A program made the position numbers and the translations under genes. Below the pieces are notes generated by a model that ran no database searches, was not told where the DNA came from, and worked only from the letters and a program-made list of their open reading frames with translations. Below are positions 9,498 to 20,200 of a DNA stretch of 45,761 nt, one piece after another. The DNA is from an uncultured Nitrosomonadales bacterium. GTDB lineage: Bacteria > Pseudomonadota > Gammaproteobacteria > Burkholderiales > Gallionellaceae. Where the stretch lies: NCBI GenBank assembly GCA_903861075.1, contig CAIOSY010000156.1, forward strand, positions 1-45,761. The letters run 5' to 3'. Positions within the stretch are counted from its first letter, which is position 1. Each line of letters begins with the position of its first letter.

Positions 9498-12326
9498 ATG
9501 ACGCAAGACATCAGTATCGAAGTGTTATTGGAGAAATATGCCGAACCCGGTGAAACCTCGGTGCAAGATGTGCGTCATCGCGTTGCGAGAGGACTGGCGA
9601 GCGCAGAACATCCGGCACAACGTGAACAGTGGGAAGCGGCTTTTTTTACTGCCCAGGAAAATGGCTTTATTGCTGCGGGACGAATCAATTCCGCTGCAGG
9701 TTTAAAAATACAAGCGACGTTAATCAACTGTTTTGTTCAACCTGTAGGCGATGCCATTTCCGGTGTAAGCGATGGGAAACCCGGTATTTACGACGCCTTA
9801 CAACAAGCAGCGGAAACCATGCGTCGCGGCGGCGGGGTCGGTTACGATTTTTCTTCAATACGCCCTGAAGGCGCACGCGTTAAAGGCACAAACTCTCGAG
9901 CTAGCGGCCCTATCTCTTATATGCGCGTATTCGACCGTTCCTGCGAAACCGTCGAGTCGGCAGGCGCACGACGGGGTGCACAGATGGGCGTGTTGCGTTG
10001 CGACCATCCCGATATTGAAAAATTTATCAGCGCAAAAGATCAAGGCGATTTGCGCAATTTCAACATTTCTGTAGGTGTCACCGATGCTTTAATGCAAGCG
10101 GTTGAGGCCGATTGTGATTTCGATCTCGTGCACACAGCAGAGCCCGCCACAGCACTCCGGGAAGCGGGTGCCGTTCAAGGTGAGGATGGACGATGGATTT
10201 ATCGCCGCGTGCGGGCTATTGACTTATGGCGCAAAATTATCGAAAGCACCTATGATCATGCCGAGCCGGGAGTTTTATTTATTGATAAAATGAATCGCGA
10301 CAATAACCTGTCGTATTGCGAAATCATTGAGGCGACCAACCCTTGCGCCGAACAGCCGCTTCCACCTTACGGATGTTGTTGCTTAGGATCAATCAATTTG
10401 ACACGTATGGTTGTCAATCCGTTTTCGGTTCATGCCGGCTTTGATTATGAACCTTTCAAACAATTGATAAAAATTGCCGTGCGTATGCTGGACAATGTGC
10501 TGGACGTGACTGCATGGCCGCTACCGGAACAGCAACAGGAGGCACAAAATAAACGCCGCATCGGACTGGGTTATACTGGTTTGGGCGACGCACTCGTAAT
10601 GCTGGGACTGCGTTATGACACCGGACAGGCACGCGATTTTGCCGCTGACATCACGCGGATTATGCGCGATGAAGCTTATGCGGCCTCGATTGAACTGGCC
10701 AAGGAACGCGGTGCTTTTCCTCTCCTTAACACCAATGAATATCTGGCTGAACCACGCTTCGCCTCACGATTACCGGATGAATTAAAACAGCGAATTCGCG
10801 AACACGGCATACGCAATAGCCATCTTTTATCCATCGCACCGACAGGAACAATTTCGCTGGCTTTTGCCGACAACGCCTCCAACGGCATCGAACCTGCTTT
10901 TTCATGGTTTTACACACGAAAAAAACGCATGATGGATGGCACAAGCAAAGAGTATCAGGTGGAAGATCACGCCTGGCGTTTATTCAAAGCACAAGGCGGC
11001 GACACGGCTCATTTACCGCAGGCATTTGTCAGTGCACTGGATATCAGCGCCACCAATCACATGAAAATGTGCGCCGCAGTTGCCCCCTTCATCGACACGT
11101 CTATCAGTAAGACCGTTAATGTCCCCGCCGACTACCCCTTTGAAGACTTTAAGGATTTATATACTGAGGCTTGGCGTGCGGGGTTAAAAGGACTCGCAAC
11201 TTACAGGCCTAACAGCATATTAGGATCGGTGCTGTCCGTCACACCCGACCCCGCAAAAGATATACAACCGCAGGATTTTATATTTGATCAAGATAGGCGC
11301 ATTGTACTTGAAGCAGCCCCGAAACCGGCTCTATCCTCTTTACGCTGGCCCGGTCGCCCCGACTTACAGGCCGGAAGCGAAGGATGGGTGTCTCAAGTTG
11401 TCAAACACCCCTTAGGTTGCTTTGTGGTATTCGTTTCTCACACCTTTGATGCAGGCTGTAATCATCCGTTCGAAGTCTGGGTAAACGGGTCGGAACAACC
11501 CCGCGGGCTAGGCGCGTTAGCCAAATCCCTATCCATGGATATGCGTACACGCGATCCGGTATGGGTACGAATGAAACTGGAAATGTTGATGAAAACCGCA
11601 GGTGACGAAGCGTTCGATATGCCTATGCCACCCGATGGCAGCTTAATGCGTATGCCTAGTCTGGTTGCCGCTTTCGCCCACTTACTCAAATACCGCATTG
11701 AAGCATTGGGCGCATTGGAAGTGAGCGAGGGCATGACAACGCCAATGATGGACGCGCTTTTTGCCAGGAAAGAGCCCAAGACGGGAACGGATGGCACGAT
11801 GAGCTGGACGGTTGATATTGCCAACGCAGGTTCAGGTGATGATTTCGTGCTCGGTTTAAAAGAGCTTGTACTACCTGACGGACAACGTCGCCCCTACTCA
11901 ATGTGGTTATCAGGCGTTTATCCCCGGGCACTGGATGGTCTGTGCAAACTGCTGAGCCTGGATATGCGGGTCATTGATCCTGCCTGGATAGGAATGAAAC
12001 TGCGTAAACTGCTTAATTTTGGCGAGCCGCTTGGCGATTTCATGGCACGCGTTCCTGTGGGTGCCAGGATGCAAAGTTACCCTTCAACCGTATCCTATGT
12101 AGCGAGTCTAATCATACATCGCTACTCAATGTTAGGCGTACTGGATGAACACGGTTACCCTGTCAAACAAATGGGCGTACTGGAAATTCCCGAAGGCCAG
12201 ATCAAGCCCACAGGCATTAAATCGCTCACAGGAAAAGTCTGTAAAGAATGCGGCAATGCCAGCTTGATTAAAAAAGATGGGTGTGAATTTTGCACCAGTT
12301 GCGGTGCAATCGGCGCCTGCGGCTGA
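9498..12326 (+). CDS. nrdJ: Adenosylcobalamin-dependent (class II) ribonucleoside-diphosphate reductase
   Basis: Makes deoxyribonucleotides using a B12-generated thiyl radical, independent of oxygen. The radical cysteine is C283 in NPCAE. The redox pair is probably C78 (INCFVQ) and C294 in YGCCCLG, eleven residues after C283 as in the Thermotoga enzyme. After the barrel (to about 600) come two similar TSCPD-like domains, about 627-735 and 775-880, then a cysteine-rich tail with C915/C918 and C929/C932 plus C935 and C941, a zinc-ribbon-like end. AGGGGA lies before the ATG. The 38-bp gap from serB has no room for a cobalamin riboswitch. Confidence 0.95.
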   Translation: MTQDISIEVLLEKYAEPGETSVQDVRHRVARGLASAEHPAQREQWEAAFFTAQENGFIAAGRINSAAGLKIQATLINCFVQPVGDAISGVSDGKPGIYDALQQAAETMRRGGGVGYDFSSIRPEGARVKGTNSRASGPISYMRVFDRSCETVESAGARRGAQMGVLRCDHPDIEKFISAKDQGDLRNFNISVGVTDALMQAVEADCDFDLVHTAEPATALREAGAVQGEDGRWIYRRVRAIDLWRKIIESTYDHAEPGVLFIDKMNRDNNLSYCEIIEATNPCAEQPLPPYGCCCLGSINLTRMVVNPFSVHAGFDYEPFKQLIKIAVRMLDNVLDVTAWPLPEQQQEAQNKRRIGLGYTGLGDALVMLGLRYDTGQARDFAADITRIMRDEAYAASIELAKERGAFPLLNTNEYLAEPRFASRLPDELKQRIREHGIRNSHLLSIAPTGTISLAFADNASNGIEPAFSWFYTRKKRMMDGTSKEYQVEDHAWRLFKAQGGDTAHLPQAFVSALDISATNHMKMCAAVAPFIDTSISKTVNVPADYPFEDFKDLYTEAWRAGLKGLATYRPNSILGSVLSVTPDPAKDIQPQDFIFDQDRRIVLEAAPKPALSSLRWPGRPDLQAGSEGWVSQVVKHPLGCFVVFVSHTFDAGCNHPFEVWVNGSEQPRGLGALAKSLSMDMRTRDPVWVRMKLEMLMKTAGDEAFDMPMPPDGSLMRMPSLVAAFAHLLKYRIEALGALEVSEGMTTPMMDALFARKEPKTGTDGTMSWTVDIANAGSGDDFVLGLKELVLPDGQRRPYSMWLSGVYPRALDGLCKLLSLDMRVIDPAWIGMKLRKLLNFGEPLGDFMARVPVGARMQSYPSTVSYVASLIIHRYSMLGVLDEHGYPVKQMGVLEIPEGQIKPTGIKSLTGKVCKECGNASLIKKDGCEFCTSCGAIGACG

Positions 12327-12666
12327 ATCATAGCCACATCACTTTTCAGGGCCGTTGGGATACACCATAAGCCGCTAGCAAATTGCTTACTTTCAAATCA
12401 AAACTGCTTCGATTTGTATCGAAGGAGTTTTGGCTATTTGCAATCTGAATTTGTATGACAGTCTTTAACGCGATGGGAATTTTGTGCTGTTTTGTGCCAA
12501 ACCTTGTGGGCTTTGCATTCAATCCAGATTCACAAATCCGTGAAAATTTTGGTTAGCACTCTGTCAGAAATTCGGCCGAAGCGGTCGTTGATTTTGGTCT
12601 AAATTGCTTGGTTTAATTGTCACCAATCACTCACTGAACCTGCCTACCAGTTTTCATAAGGCTGAA
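12327..12666. other. Gene-free stretch after nrdJ
   Basis: No open frame of convincing length or known family is visible on either strand. The only clear structure is the inverted repeat at 12399-12432. The stretch is AT-rich and together with the next kilobase looks like decaying sequence. Confidence 0.5.
12399..12432 (+). terminator. Long imperfect hairpin, possible nrdJ terminator
   Basis: Arms CAAAACT-G-CTTCGAT and ATCGAAG-G-AGTTTTG pair over 15 positions with one G/G mismatch around a TTGT loop, 73 bp after the nrdJ stop. There is no T tract after the stem apart from the TTTT within its 3' arm, so it may end or stabilise the nrdJ transcript, or be an unrelated repeat. Confidence 0.45.
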
Positions 12667-13069
12667 TCAATCAGCCATTATGCTCACGACGATGACGCTG
12701 ATTACAACTAAACTTGAACCAATAAGACGTTGTCGCCAACCTTCATACTCTTTTAGCCAAACTATGCCGAGCAATACCGTCAACACAATCCCGGCATTAG
12801 TCAGTGTTACCGCATAGGCAGCGCGCAGCGCGCAGCGCATAGATAACAAGCGCATAAGCTGTACCAACACCTAATGTCCCTATGATCAGCGCGTAAACCG
12901 GCGGTGTCGCTGCGGGTATCCAGCGAGCTGTACGCCACTTTTGCTCTGCCAACAAAAAAATCCAACTGATCGCAAAGTTCACAAAAACATAACCCAGCGC
13001 TGTCCTGAGATCAGGAATATTTACCGCCGCTAACGTACTATTGCGAGTAAAACGTGCTTTTTCTATCAA
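12667..13069 (-). pseudogene. DMT/EamA-like small membrane protein, frameshifted
   Basis: Two overlapping minus-strand frames join into one protein. The first (13069 down to about 12832) has hydrophobic segments GYVFVNFAISWIFLL and the stretch ending VGTAYALVIYALRAA. The second continues from about 12824 with AYAVTLTNAGIVLTVLLG, then WLKE and a last membrane segment ending at 12667. The joined form (about 130 aa, four membrane segments, N-G/E pattern near the end) resembles half-size drug/metabolite transporters. The break lies in three copies of a 7-bp repeat; two copies would restore the frame. The start is a weak TTG without ribosome binding site, so the N-terminus may also be lost. Confidence 0.6.
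12818..12838 (+). repeat. Three tandem copies of GCAGCGC causing a frameshift
   Basis: GCAGCGC is repeated exactly at 12818-12824, 12825-12831 and 12832-12838. On the coding (minus) strand, removing one 7-bp unit joins the two frames of the membrane protein without any residue lost. Slippage of this repeat is the simplest cause of the break. Confidence 0.9.
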
Positions 13070-13167
13070 TTTTGTTGTGCTAAAAGCTTACTGCTGATTT
13101 ATCCGGACCTCTTGCCCACCTCTCTCGGGTTGCGCGCACGCGAGCGCTATAAAATCATTTGCAACCT

Positions 13168-13356
13168 AATGCCATGTGCCTGCAGAACGATATGTGGTGT
13201 CCACAGAACGATGCGTGGTATCGGCAGAGAGGTGCAAAGCGTCAGAAAAAAGGTGCGTGGTGCCGGCAGAGAGGTGCAAAGCGTCGGAAAAAAGGTGCGT
13301 GGTGCCGGCAAAATGATGCGTAGTGCCGGCAAAAAGGTGCAATTTGCCTGCAAACA
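13168..13356 (+). repeat. 21-bp minisatellite, nine tandem units
   Basis: Nine consecutive 21-bp units run at 13168, 13189, 13210, 13231, 13252, 13273, 13294, 13315 and 13336, with a partial tenth starting GGTGAAAC. Two versions alternate in the middle: GGTGCGTGGTGCCGGCAGAG-type (units 5 and 7, and diverged 3 and 8) and GGTGCAAAGCGTCGGAAAAA-type (units 4 and 6). Because 21 is divisible by 3, several frames stay open and encode seven-residue repeats such as GREVQSV/KKVRGA (plus) or THLFSDALHLSAG (minus). None has a convincing start or ribosome binding site, so I treat it as non-coding or remnant sequence. Confidence 0.9.
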
Positions 13357-13714
13357 GGTGAAACACGAGCGTGTTTATTGAGATTTTTTGGTTTTTTCGC
13401 GTCTTCGCGTGAGTCAGCAGGCGTAGTTCGGTGCAAGATTTTTTTATTTCACACGAAGGCGCGAAGATGAGACATGATTACAGAATAGGCTGGGAGAGGT
13501 GATGAGCAAGTCAGCCATTCTACACACAACTTTTTCCTTATAAATCAAGGCCAAGTTTTTAAATAGAATAAAATCAGCCCATTCACAAAAGTAAAGCGCA
13601 GCTCATTCGTAAATTTATGGCGATAATCGCAGCTTATGGGGTTATTTCGTTGCAATATATGATGTACGATAAATCAATAACCTATTGATTTTGTTAAACA
13701 GGAAATCGCAGCTT
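13357..13714. other. Gene-free stretch before recC
   Basis: No gene is recognised. It holds two diverged, inverted stretches containing CGCGTCTTCGCGTGA (about 13398-13412) and TTCACACGAAGGCGCGAAG (about 13449-13467), the kind of text found around GxxExxR-type remnants. It also holds the 14-bp direct repeat and the palindrome listed separately. The recC promoter must lie here, but no pair of boxes stands out. Confidence 0.5.
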
Positions 13715-13717
13715 ATG
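13625..13717 (+). repeat. 14-bp direct repeat whose second copy contains the recC start codon
   Basis: AATCGCAGCTTATG occurs at 13625-13638 and again at 13704-13717; the second copy ends in the recC ATG. The copies are 79 bp apart. This could be a duplicated translation-start region or a paired binding site. Confidence 0.75.
13671..13691 (+). promoter_or_regulatory. Perfect 9-bp palindrome upstream of recC
   Basis: AAATCAATA-ACC-TATTGATTT lies 23 bp before the recC ATG. It could be an operator or a leader hairpin. No known regulator is recognised from its sequence. Confidence 0.55.
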
Positions 13718-16700
13718 CGTCAGCCCACAAAAACTTTAAAATCCGGCTTTATTGCTTTCCACAGTAATCGCTCCGAAGATTTGGCCGCGGTCATGATCAA
13801 CTGGGTCCGGCGTCACCCTTTAAATCCTCTCGAAGAAGAGATTATTCTGGTTCAGAGTAATGGCATGGCGGAATGGGTCAAGATGGAGTTAGCCCGCATG
13901 ACGGGCATCTGCGCCGCCACCCGGGTCGAGTTACCATCGCGTTTTTTATGGCGCACCTACCGCCATATTCTGGGTCGTGATGTCGTTCCAAGCCACTCCC
14001 CTTTGGACAAGGTGCCTATGACCTGGCGTCTAATGCAATTGCTGCCGACATTGATCGCCAAACCCGACTTTTTGCCGCTGGCAGGATTTCTTAAAGCGGA
14101 CGAACCGGATCGCATGCTGCAACTGGCCTCCAAACTGGCGGACCTCTTTGATCAGTACCAAAATTACCGTGCCGACTGGCTCGACGCCTGGGAGAGCGGA
14201 CAGGATCATCTGATCATGACCAATGGCTCAATAACCGGGTTGTCTGCGGAACAACGCTGGCAACCCCAATTATGGCGCGCTGTACTTGAAATGCTGGATG
14301 AATCACAAAAACGCTGTATCAGACCCCAATTGCATCAGCGTGTGCTGGAACGACTGGCATCAGGCGACCCCCTGGCTAACAAGGTCGCACAACGGGTAAT
14401 TGTGTTCGGCATGAGTCAAATACCCTGGACGACCCTGCAGGCACTGGCGGCTTTGTCGTCCCACAGCCAGGTCATGCTGGCCGTTCCGAATCCCTGTCGC
14501 TTTTACTGGGGCGACATCATGGATGGCCGTGAATTTTTGCAATCAAAACGGCGGCGTCAACCGCTACGCTCAGGACTTGATCTCGCATCACGGCCTCTGG
14601 AAGATATGCATCTGCATGCCCATCCTTTGCTGGCGGCCTGGGGCCGTCAAGGTCGGGACTTTGTTCGTCAACTCGACGTGTTTGACGATGTTGAGCAAAG
14701 CCGGCGCCGGTTCGATCTGGCGCGTGTCGATCTTTTCGACGAATCAGAAGATGATAGTCAAACCCCCTTACTCAAACGGGTGCAAAATCGAATCCGTGAT
14801 TTGACTCCGTTGTCCGAACACAAGGAAATGCCAATTGCAGAGCATGACCGCTCCATCGTCTTTCACAGCGCACACAGCAAGGTGCGTGAACTTGAAATAT
14901 TGCACGACCAACTACTTTATTTACTGGCCAATCCGCCACCCAATGCGCCGCTTAATCCGCGCGACGTGATTGTGATGGTGCCCGACATCGAGCAAATGGC
15001 ACCTGCCATTCGGGCGGTATTTAGCCAATACAAGCAACATGATCCCCGATACATTCCATTTGACATCGCCGACATAAGTGCAAAAGCAAGCAGCCCGCTG
15101 ATCGGCGCGATGGACTGGTTGCTTAGTTTGCCTCAACAGCGCTGTCGCATGAGCGAACTAATGGACCTACTGGAATTACCCGCAGTGGCCGCCCGATTCG
15201 GCATCGATCAAGCGTCTCTCCCCCGCCTCACCCAATGGATGACGGGAGCCGGGATACGCTGGGGTCTTAATGAAGCACACCGTACCGACCTGGATCTTGG
15301 GGCTTGTGGCGATCAAAACAGCGCGTGGTTTGGTCTTCGAAGAATGCTGCTGGGTTATGCCAGTGGTACGGTAAGTGCTGAAAAGTCGCTGGCAAACTTT
15401 AAGGACATTGAGCCCTACGCCGAGGTTGGCGGACTGGAAGCGGAACTGGCAGGTTCACTCGCGCATTTATTACAGACGCTGATAAATTGGTGGGCACTAG
15501 CAAACACACCCGCTACGCCACAAATCTGGATAGAGCGCGGCAGATCATTGCTGTCCGACATGATGAAGGCTGAATCTGAAGCAGACCGACAGACCCTGAG
15601 AGTCCTGGAGGAGGGACTCGTCGCATGGCACAGCGCGTGCGAACAAGCAGGATTTTGCAAAGAAGTGCCATTGATGGTGGCTCGCTCAGCCTGGCTGGAA
15701 TCAATAGAAGTTCCGGGGCTGAACCAGCGGTTTAGAGCCGGCGGCATTACTTTTTGCACACTGATGCCGATGCGTGCCATTCCGTTCGAAGTCGTTTGCC
15801 TGCTGGGTATGAACGATGGCGATTATCCCAGACGCGGCATGCGTAGTGACTTTGATCTAATGGGTTTACCGGGAACAAGTCGGCCCGGTGACCGCTCCCG
15901 TCGTGACGATGACCGCCAGCTGATGCTGGAATCCCTGCTCTCGGCTCGACGCGTATTTTATCTGAGTTGGTGCGGCCACAGCGTGCGCGACAACAGCGAA
16001 CAACCCCCCTCTGTGCTGGTGTCTCAATTACGTGATTACTTGAGCGCAGCCTGGGGCGATGACGTAGTTGCAAGCCGAACTACCCGGCACCCATTGCAAC
16101 CTTTCAGCCGGCGCTATTTTGAGGAGGACAGCTCATTATTTACCTACGCTAGCGAGTGGCGCTCAATCCATCAACGGCAAGCGACTTTTGCCCCGGAGAC
16201 ACAAGCAGACGATACAACGCGACCTAACTCCGAGCTGAAATCCATTGCATCCTTAGCGACATTTGTGCCTGATCCCGGCATGCCATTAACCCTGGGGCAG
16301 TTAACCGAATTTCTACGCAAGCCCGCCGGGGTGTTTTTCCGTAAGCGTCTCCTGGTCACATTTGAAGAAGATCAGAACAACAATGACGACGATGAATGTT
16401 TTGCGATCGAGGGTCTTCAAGAATACACACTGTTCAAGGAATTGCTAGCCACTGCGACCACAACCCAGACTCAGAAGCAGGACGGCATCACAAAATCCCT
16501 GGTGCAGTTGCGCACAGCCGGTGAGTTGCCGTTCAAAGGTCTAGGAGATCTTAAACAACATACGCTGCAAGAGAGTCTGACCACTATGCTGCAAGCCTGG
16601 TATAACACAGAGGCTCGTTTTCCTGATAGCGCAGAACGGCAGTTTGTTCATTTACAAATAGGAGATGTGGTTCTAGAAGACTGGATCGAGCACTTGCGCC

Positions 16701-17251
16701 GGGGACAGGTCTCGCCCGACCGGGGTGATGAAAGTCAAAATACCATTGCATGGTTACAACTCGATCCGGGCAACCTATGTGAAAAAGCAAAAAAAACCGT
16801 TGCCCGCACCGACAAGCTATTGGGGCCCTGGATACGCAGCCTCGCCATCGCAGCCTGTGGCGTGAAAGCTCAAGGCGTAATGGTCGGGCGAGATGGCGTT
16901 ATTGAAATCTCACCTATGCCCCGTGATGAAGCCAAAACAACATTGAGCATGCTTCTGATATTGTGGCTTGACGGCATGAATTCGCCGCTGCCTTTGCCAC
17001 CCAAAACGGCCTTGGCCTGGCTTACAGAAAAAGACGCCGTCTCCCAATATGAAGGCGGATACATGGTCAGAGGCGATGTAGAGGAAGTTTGTATGGCCCG
17101 TATGTTCCCGGACTACGATGCACTCTCGACTGACGGCCGTTTCGAGGCTCTGTCCCGACAGGTCTATCTACCTCTATTGAAATGGGCAGAGCACTATGTG
17201 ACTGCGAGCTTACACGAAAACCAACCAGCGATAATCACGCTTGCCGAATGA
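13715..17251 (+). CDS. recC: Exodeoxyribonuclease V gamma subunit RecC
   Basis: Structural and Chi-recognition subunit of RecBCD, which processes double-strand breaks. The start SGFIAFHSNRSEDLA and the segment QSNGMAEWVKMELA near residue 50 match RecC, followed by FLWRTYR. The long non-catalytic helicase-like body and the order recC-recB-recD support it. From the ATG at 13715, with AGGA 11 bp before it, it has 1178 aa (E. coli 1122). A TTG ten codons earlier is less likely. The TGA overlaps the recB ATG by 4 bp. Confidence 0.95.
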   Translation: MRQPTKTLKSGFIAFHSNRSEDLAAVMINWVRRHPLNPLEEEIILVQSNGMAEWVKMELARMTGICAATRVELPSRFLWRTYRHILGRDVVPSHSPLDKVPMTWRLMQLLPTLIAKPDFLPLAGFLKADEPDRMLQLASKLADLFDQYQNYRADWLDAWESGQDHLIMTNGSITGLSAEQRWQPQLWRAVLEMLDESQKRCIRPQLHQRVLERLASGDPLANKVAQRVIVFGMSQIPWTTLQALAALSSHSQVMLAVPNPCRFYWGDIMDGREFLQSKRRRQPLRSGLDLASRPLEDMHLHAHPLLAAWGRQGRDFVRQLDVFDDVEQSRRRFDLARVDLFDESEDDSQTPLLKRVQNRIRDLTPLSEHKEMPIAEHDRSIVFHSAHSKVRELEILHDQLLYLLANPPPNAPLNPRDVIVMVPDIEQMAPAIRAVFSQYKQHDPRYIPFDIADISAKASSPLIGAMDWLLSLPQQRCRMSELMDLLELPAVAARFGIDQASLPRLTQWMTGAGIRWGLNEAHRTDLDLGACGDQNSAWFGLRRMLLGYASGTVSAEKSLANFKDIEPYAEVGGLEAELAGSLAHLLQTLINWWALANTPATPQIWIERGRSLLSDMMKAESEADRQTLRVLEEGLVAWHSACEQAGFCKEVPLMVARSAWLESIEVPGLNQRFRAGGITFCTLMPMRAIPFEVVCLLGMNDGDYPRRGMRSDFDLMGLPGTSRPGDRSRRDDDRQLMLESLLSARRVFYLSWCGHSVRDNSEQPPSVLVSQLRDYLSAAWGDDVVASRTTRHPLQPFSRRYFEEDSSLFTYASEWRSIHQRQATFAPETQADDTTRPNSELKSIASLATFVPDPGMPLTLGQLTEFLRKPAGVFFRKRLLVTFEEDQNNNDDDECFAIEGLQEYTLFKELLATATTTQTQKQDGITKSLVQLRTAGELPFKGLGDLKQHTLQESLTTMLQAWYNTEARFPDSAERQFVHLQIGDVVLEDWIEHLRRGQVSPDRGDESQNTIAWLQLDPGNLCEKAKKTVARTDKLLGPWIRSLAIAACGVKAQGVMVGRDGVIEISPMPRDEAKTTLSMLLILWLDGMNSPLPLPPKTALAWLTEKDAVSQYEGGYMVRGDVEEVCMARMFPDYDALSTDGRFEALSRQVYLPLLKWAEHYVTASLHENQPAIITLAE

Positions 17252-20200
17252 AAAACGAGATCAACAAGGAGCCAGCGCTCGTGAACATCCACTCTTCCAA
17301 AAATCACGCCGGGCTGACTGAAACAAGTCAAATTCTGCAGGCTGATTCCTTTGATCTTTGGGGTAGCCGCCTGATTGAAGCCAGCGCCGGTACCGGAAAA
17401 ACATGGACTATCGCAGCCCTGTATTTACGTTTGGTACTGGGGCATGGCAGAGAACACGGCTTTGAACGTCCGCTGCGCCCATCGGAAATTCTGGTGATGA
17501 CCTTCACCCGGGCTGCCACGCGTGAATTGTCAGATCGTATTCGTGAACGACTGATTAACGCTGCGCAATGTTTCAGGGGTGAAAAAGAGCTCGAAGCCGG
17601 CGATGAATTCCTCAAGCGCTTGATGAATAACTACCAGGATGAGGCGCTTCGCACGCACGCAGCCTGGTCATTGGCAAACGCAGCAGAAAGCATGGACGAT
17701 GCATCGGTTCATACGATCGACGCCTGGTGTCAGCGTATGCTGAAAGAACATGCGTTCGACAGTGGCTGCCTGTTTAACGAAGAACTCGTCGCCGATGAGG
17801 ACGCGATGCGTCTTGAAGCGACTCAGGATTACTGGCGTCAGGCGTGTTACCCCTTAACGCCGGAACCCCTGTCACTGGTACTGAACATTTGGAGTGGCGT
17901 GGACAAATTGATCGCTGATATGCGAGATTTGATGAATCAGGACATCCCGCCGCATTCGGGGAATGGGACGCTGGCGGAAGTTCTGACCCAAGTCACAGCA
18001 CAGCGCAGCGAGGCGCTTGACCAACTCAAAATCGGCTGGGATGTGCGCGCACTATCCATGCAGGACTGGCTGGACAATCAAACCTCCAGCAAAAACAACG
18101 GCTGGGATGGCCGCAAACTCAGCCCGAAAAATTACAGCAAATGGCTCGCCACACTCAAGGATTGGGCTCAGGATCAAATTGAAGATGAAAAACCTGACCT
18201 GAAAACCGGTTGGGCGCGTTTCACCCCAGAGGGTTTGATGGAAGCCCGCAAGGACGATGCTCCGCCTATTGTCCTGCCTCCTGAATTTACCCAGTTTGCC
18301 GCACTCGAACAGGCAATCGACCAATTGCCCGACATTAAGACTGCCGTGCGCTTGCATGCAGCAGCCAATGTAGCACTGCGACTACTTCAACTCAAACGGC
18401 AAACCGGCAGCTTCGGTTTTTCGGATATGCTCCACAGGCTCAATACTGCATTGCAAGGTCCAAACGGCGCACAATTGCGTGAACGTATCCTGGCGCAATA
18501 CCCGGTCATTATGATTGATGAGTTTCAAGACACCTCCCCGTTGCAGTATCAGATATTTGATCAAATTTACCAAACACGAAGTAATCATCGACACAGTGCG
18601 TTGCTGCTGATTGGCGACCCGAAGCAGTCAATTTACGGCTTTCGCGGTGCTGACATTTACAGTTATATGCAAGCACGCCGAAGCACCGCTGGACGTCACT
18701 ACGTGCTGGAGACCAATTACCGTTCAACAAATGCCCTGGTTGAGGTGGTCAACCACTGGTTTAGCCGCGCCGAAGCTATGCACAGCGAAGGAGCGTTCAT
18801 GTACCGTAAGGGGGAAGATAACCCCTTGCCGTTTGTAGACGTTAACGCCAAAGGACGCAAAGAGCACCTTATCAACTCACAAGGTTCGCTACCGCCTATG
18901 ATCCTGGTGCATGATCTGGACGTGCGAAACGCAGATGACACCCGAAAACGCTTTGCTGCACGCTGTGCAGAGCAAATTGTCACATGGCTCAATGATCCTC
19001 AAGCCGGCTTCACAGATAAAGGGGAAGGATCCGTATTCAAGCCACTGCGACCTGCCGATATAGCGGTGTTGGTACGAACCGGCAAAGAAGCAACTGCCGT
19101 GCGTCGTGAACTTGAGCGCCGCTCTGTCGCCTCGGTGTATTTATCAGACAAGGACTCCGTCTTCAGCAGTATTGAAGCTCATGACCTTGTGCACTGGTTG
19201 AGGGCTGTCGCCACGCCACAAGATATTCGACTGATGCGTGCCGGTCTTGCCACTCGTACCATGGGCTTAAGTCTGGATGAATTGGGATGGCTGGCCAGTA
19301 ACGATGAAGCCTTTGATGCGCGTTGCGAACAATTGCGGCAATTGCGTACTGTCTGGCAACTACAAGGGGTATTGGCGATGCTGCGTCAGACCTTGCATCA
19401 ATTAGGACTTGCTGCCAACTGGCTCTTGACCACTGATGGTGAACGCAAACTCACTAATTTTCTGCATCTGGCCGAATTGCTGCAAACAGCGAGCAGCACA
19501 CTGGATGGGGAGCATGCGCTGATCCGATGGTTACTCACTGAAATCAGCGAGAACAGAAACCGGGGGGATGAGCAGGTAGTTCGTCTGGAAAGCGATGCCG
19601 ATCTGGTCAAAATTATCACAATACACAAGAGCAAAGGGCTCGAGTACCCGCTAGTGTTCCTGCCCTACTCCAGCAGTTTCAGAGCAAAAAACCGAAGGTT
19701 TACTTCCTTCGTCAACTTGGCGGATGAAGAAGGCAACCGAAAATTGAGCTTGAAAGTCAGTAATGACGAACTGATCCTAGCCGATCAAGACCGGCTCAGG
19801 GAAGATCTGAGAATGCTATATGTAGCGCTGACTCGCGCAAGACATACTTTGTGGGTGGGATTTTCAGCTGTTAAAACGGGTAACAGTCAGGCCTGTATTT
19901 CCCATAGAAGTGCAGCGGGTTATCTGCTCGGCGGCACTGACCCGATCGAAGCTGCCGACTGGCTACCTTCCCTGGAGCAGTTCGCATACCAATGTGCCGG
20001 TATTGTATTGCAACCGGCGGAGCAAAACACGCCCCGCACCACACTAAACACAACACAGACAGGTGCGGGTTTGCAGAATAGTTTCCCGTATCAGGCAAAC
20101 TTCGAGCGCAATTGGACTATCGGGAGTTTTTCCCGCTTGGCCAAAGACATGACGCCAACACACACAATTTCTGATTTATCCCCGCTGCAGATATTAAGTC

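Noticed and set aside
13168-13356. CRISPR array
   Set aside because: Units are directly adjacent without spacers and there are no cas genes in the window.
13112-13436. Heptad-repeat open frames on both strands over the 21-bp array
   Set aside because: Frames are open because the unit length is a multiple of 3. No start signal or known family supports any of them.
13398-13470. IS element ends or REP sequence (CGTCTTCGCGTGA and its diverged inverse)
   Set aside because: No transposase, target duplication or matching terminal repeats; similarity is partial and looks like old GxxExxR-type remnant text.
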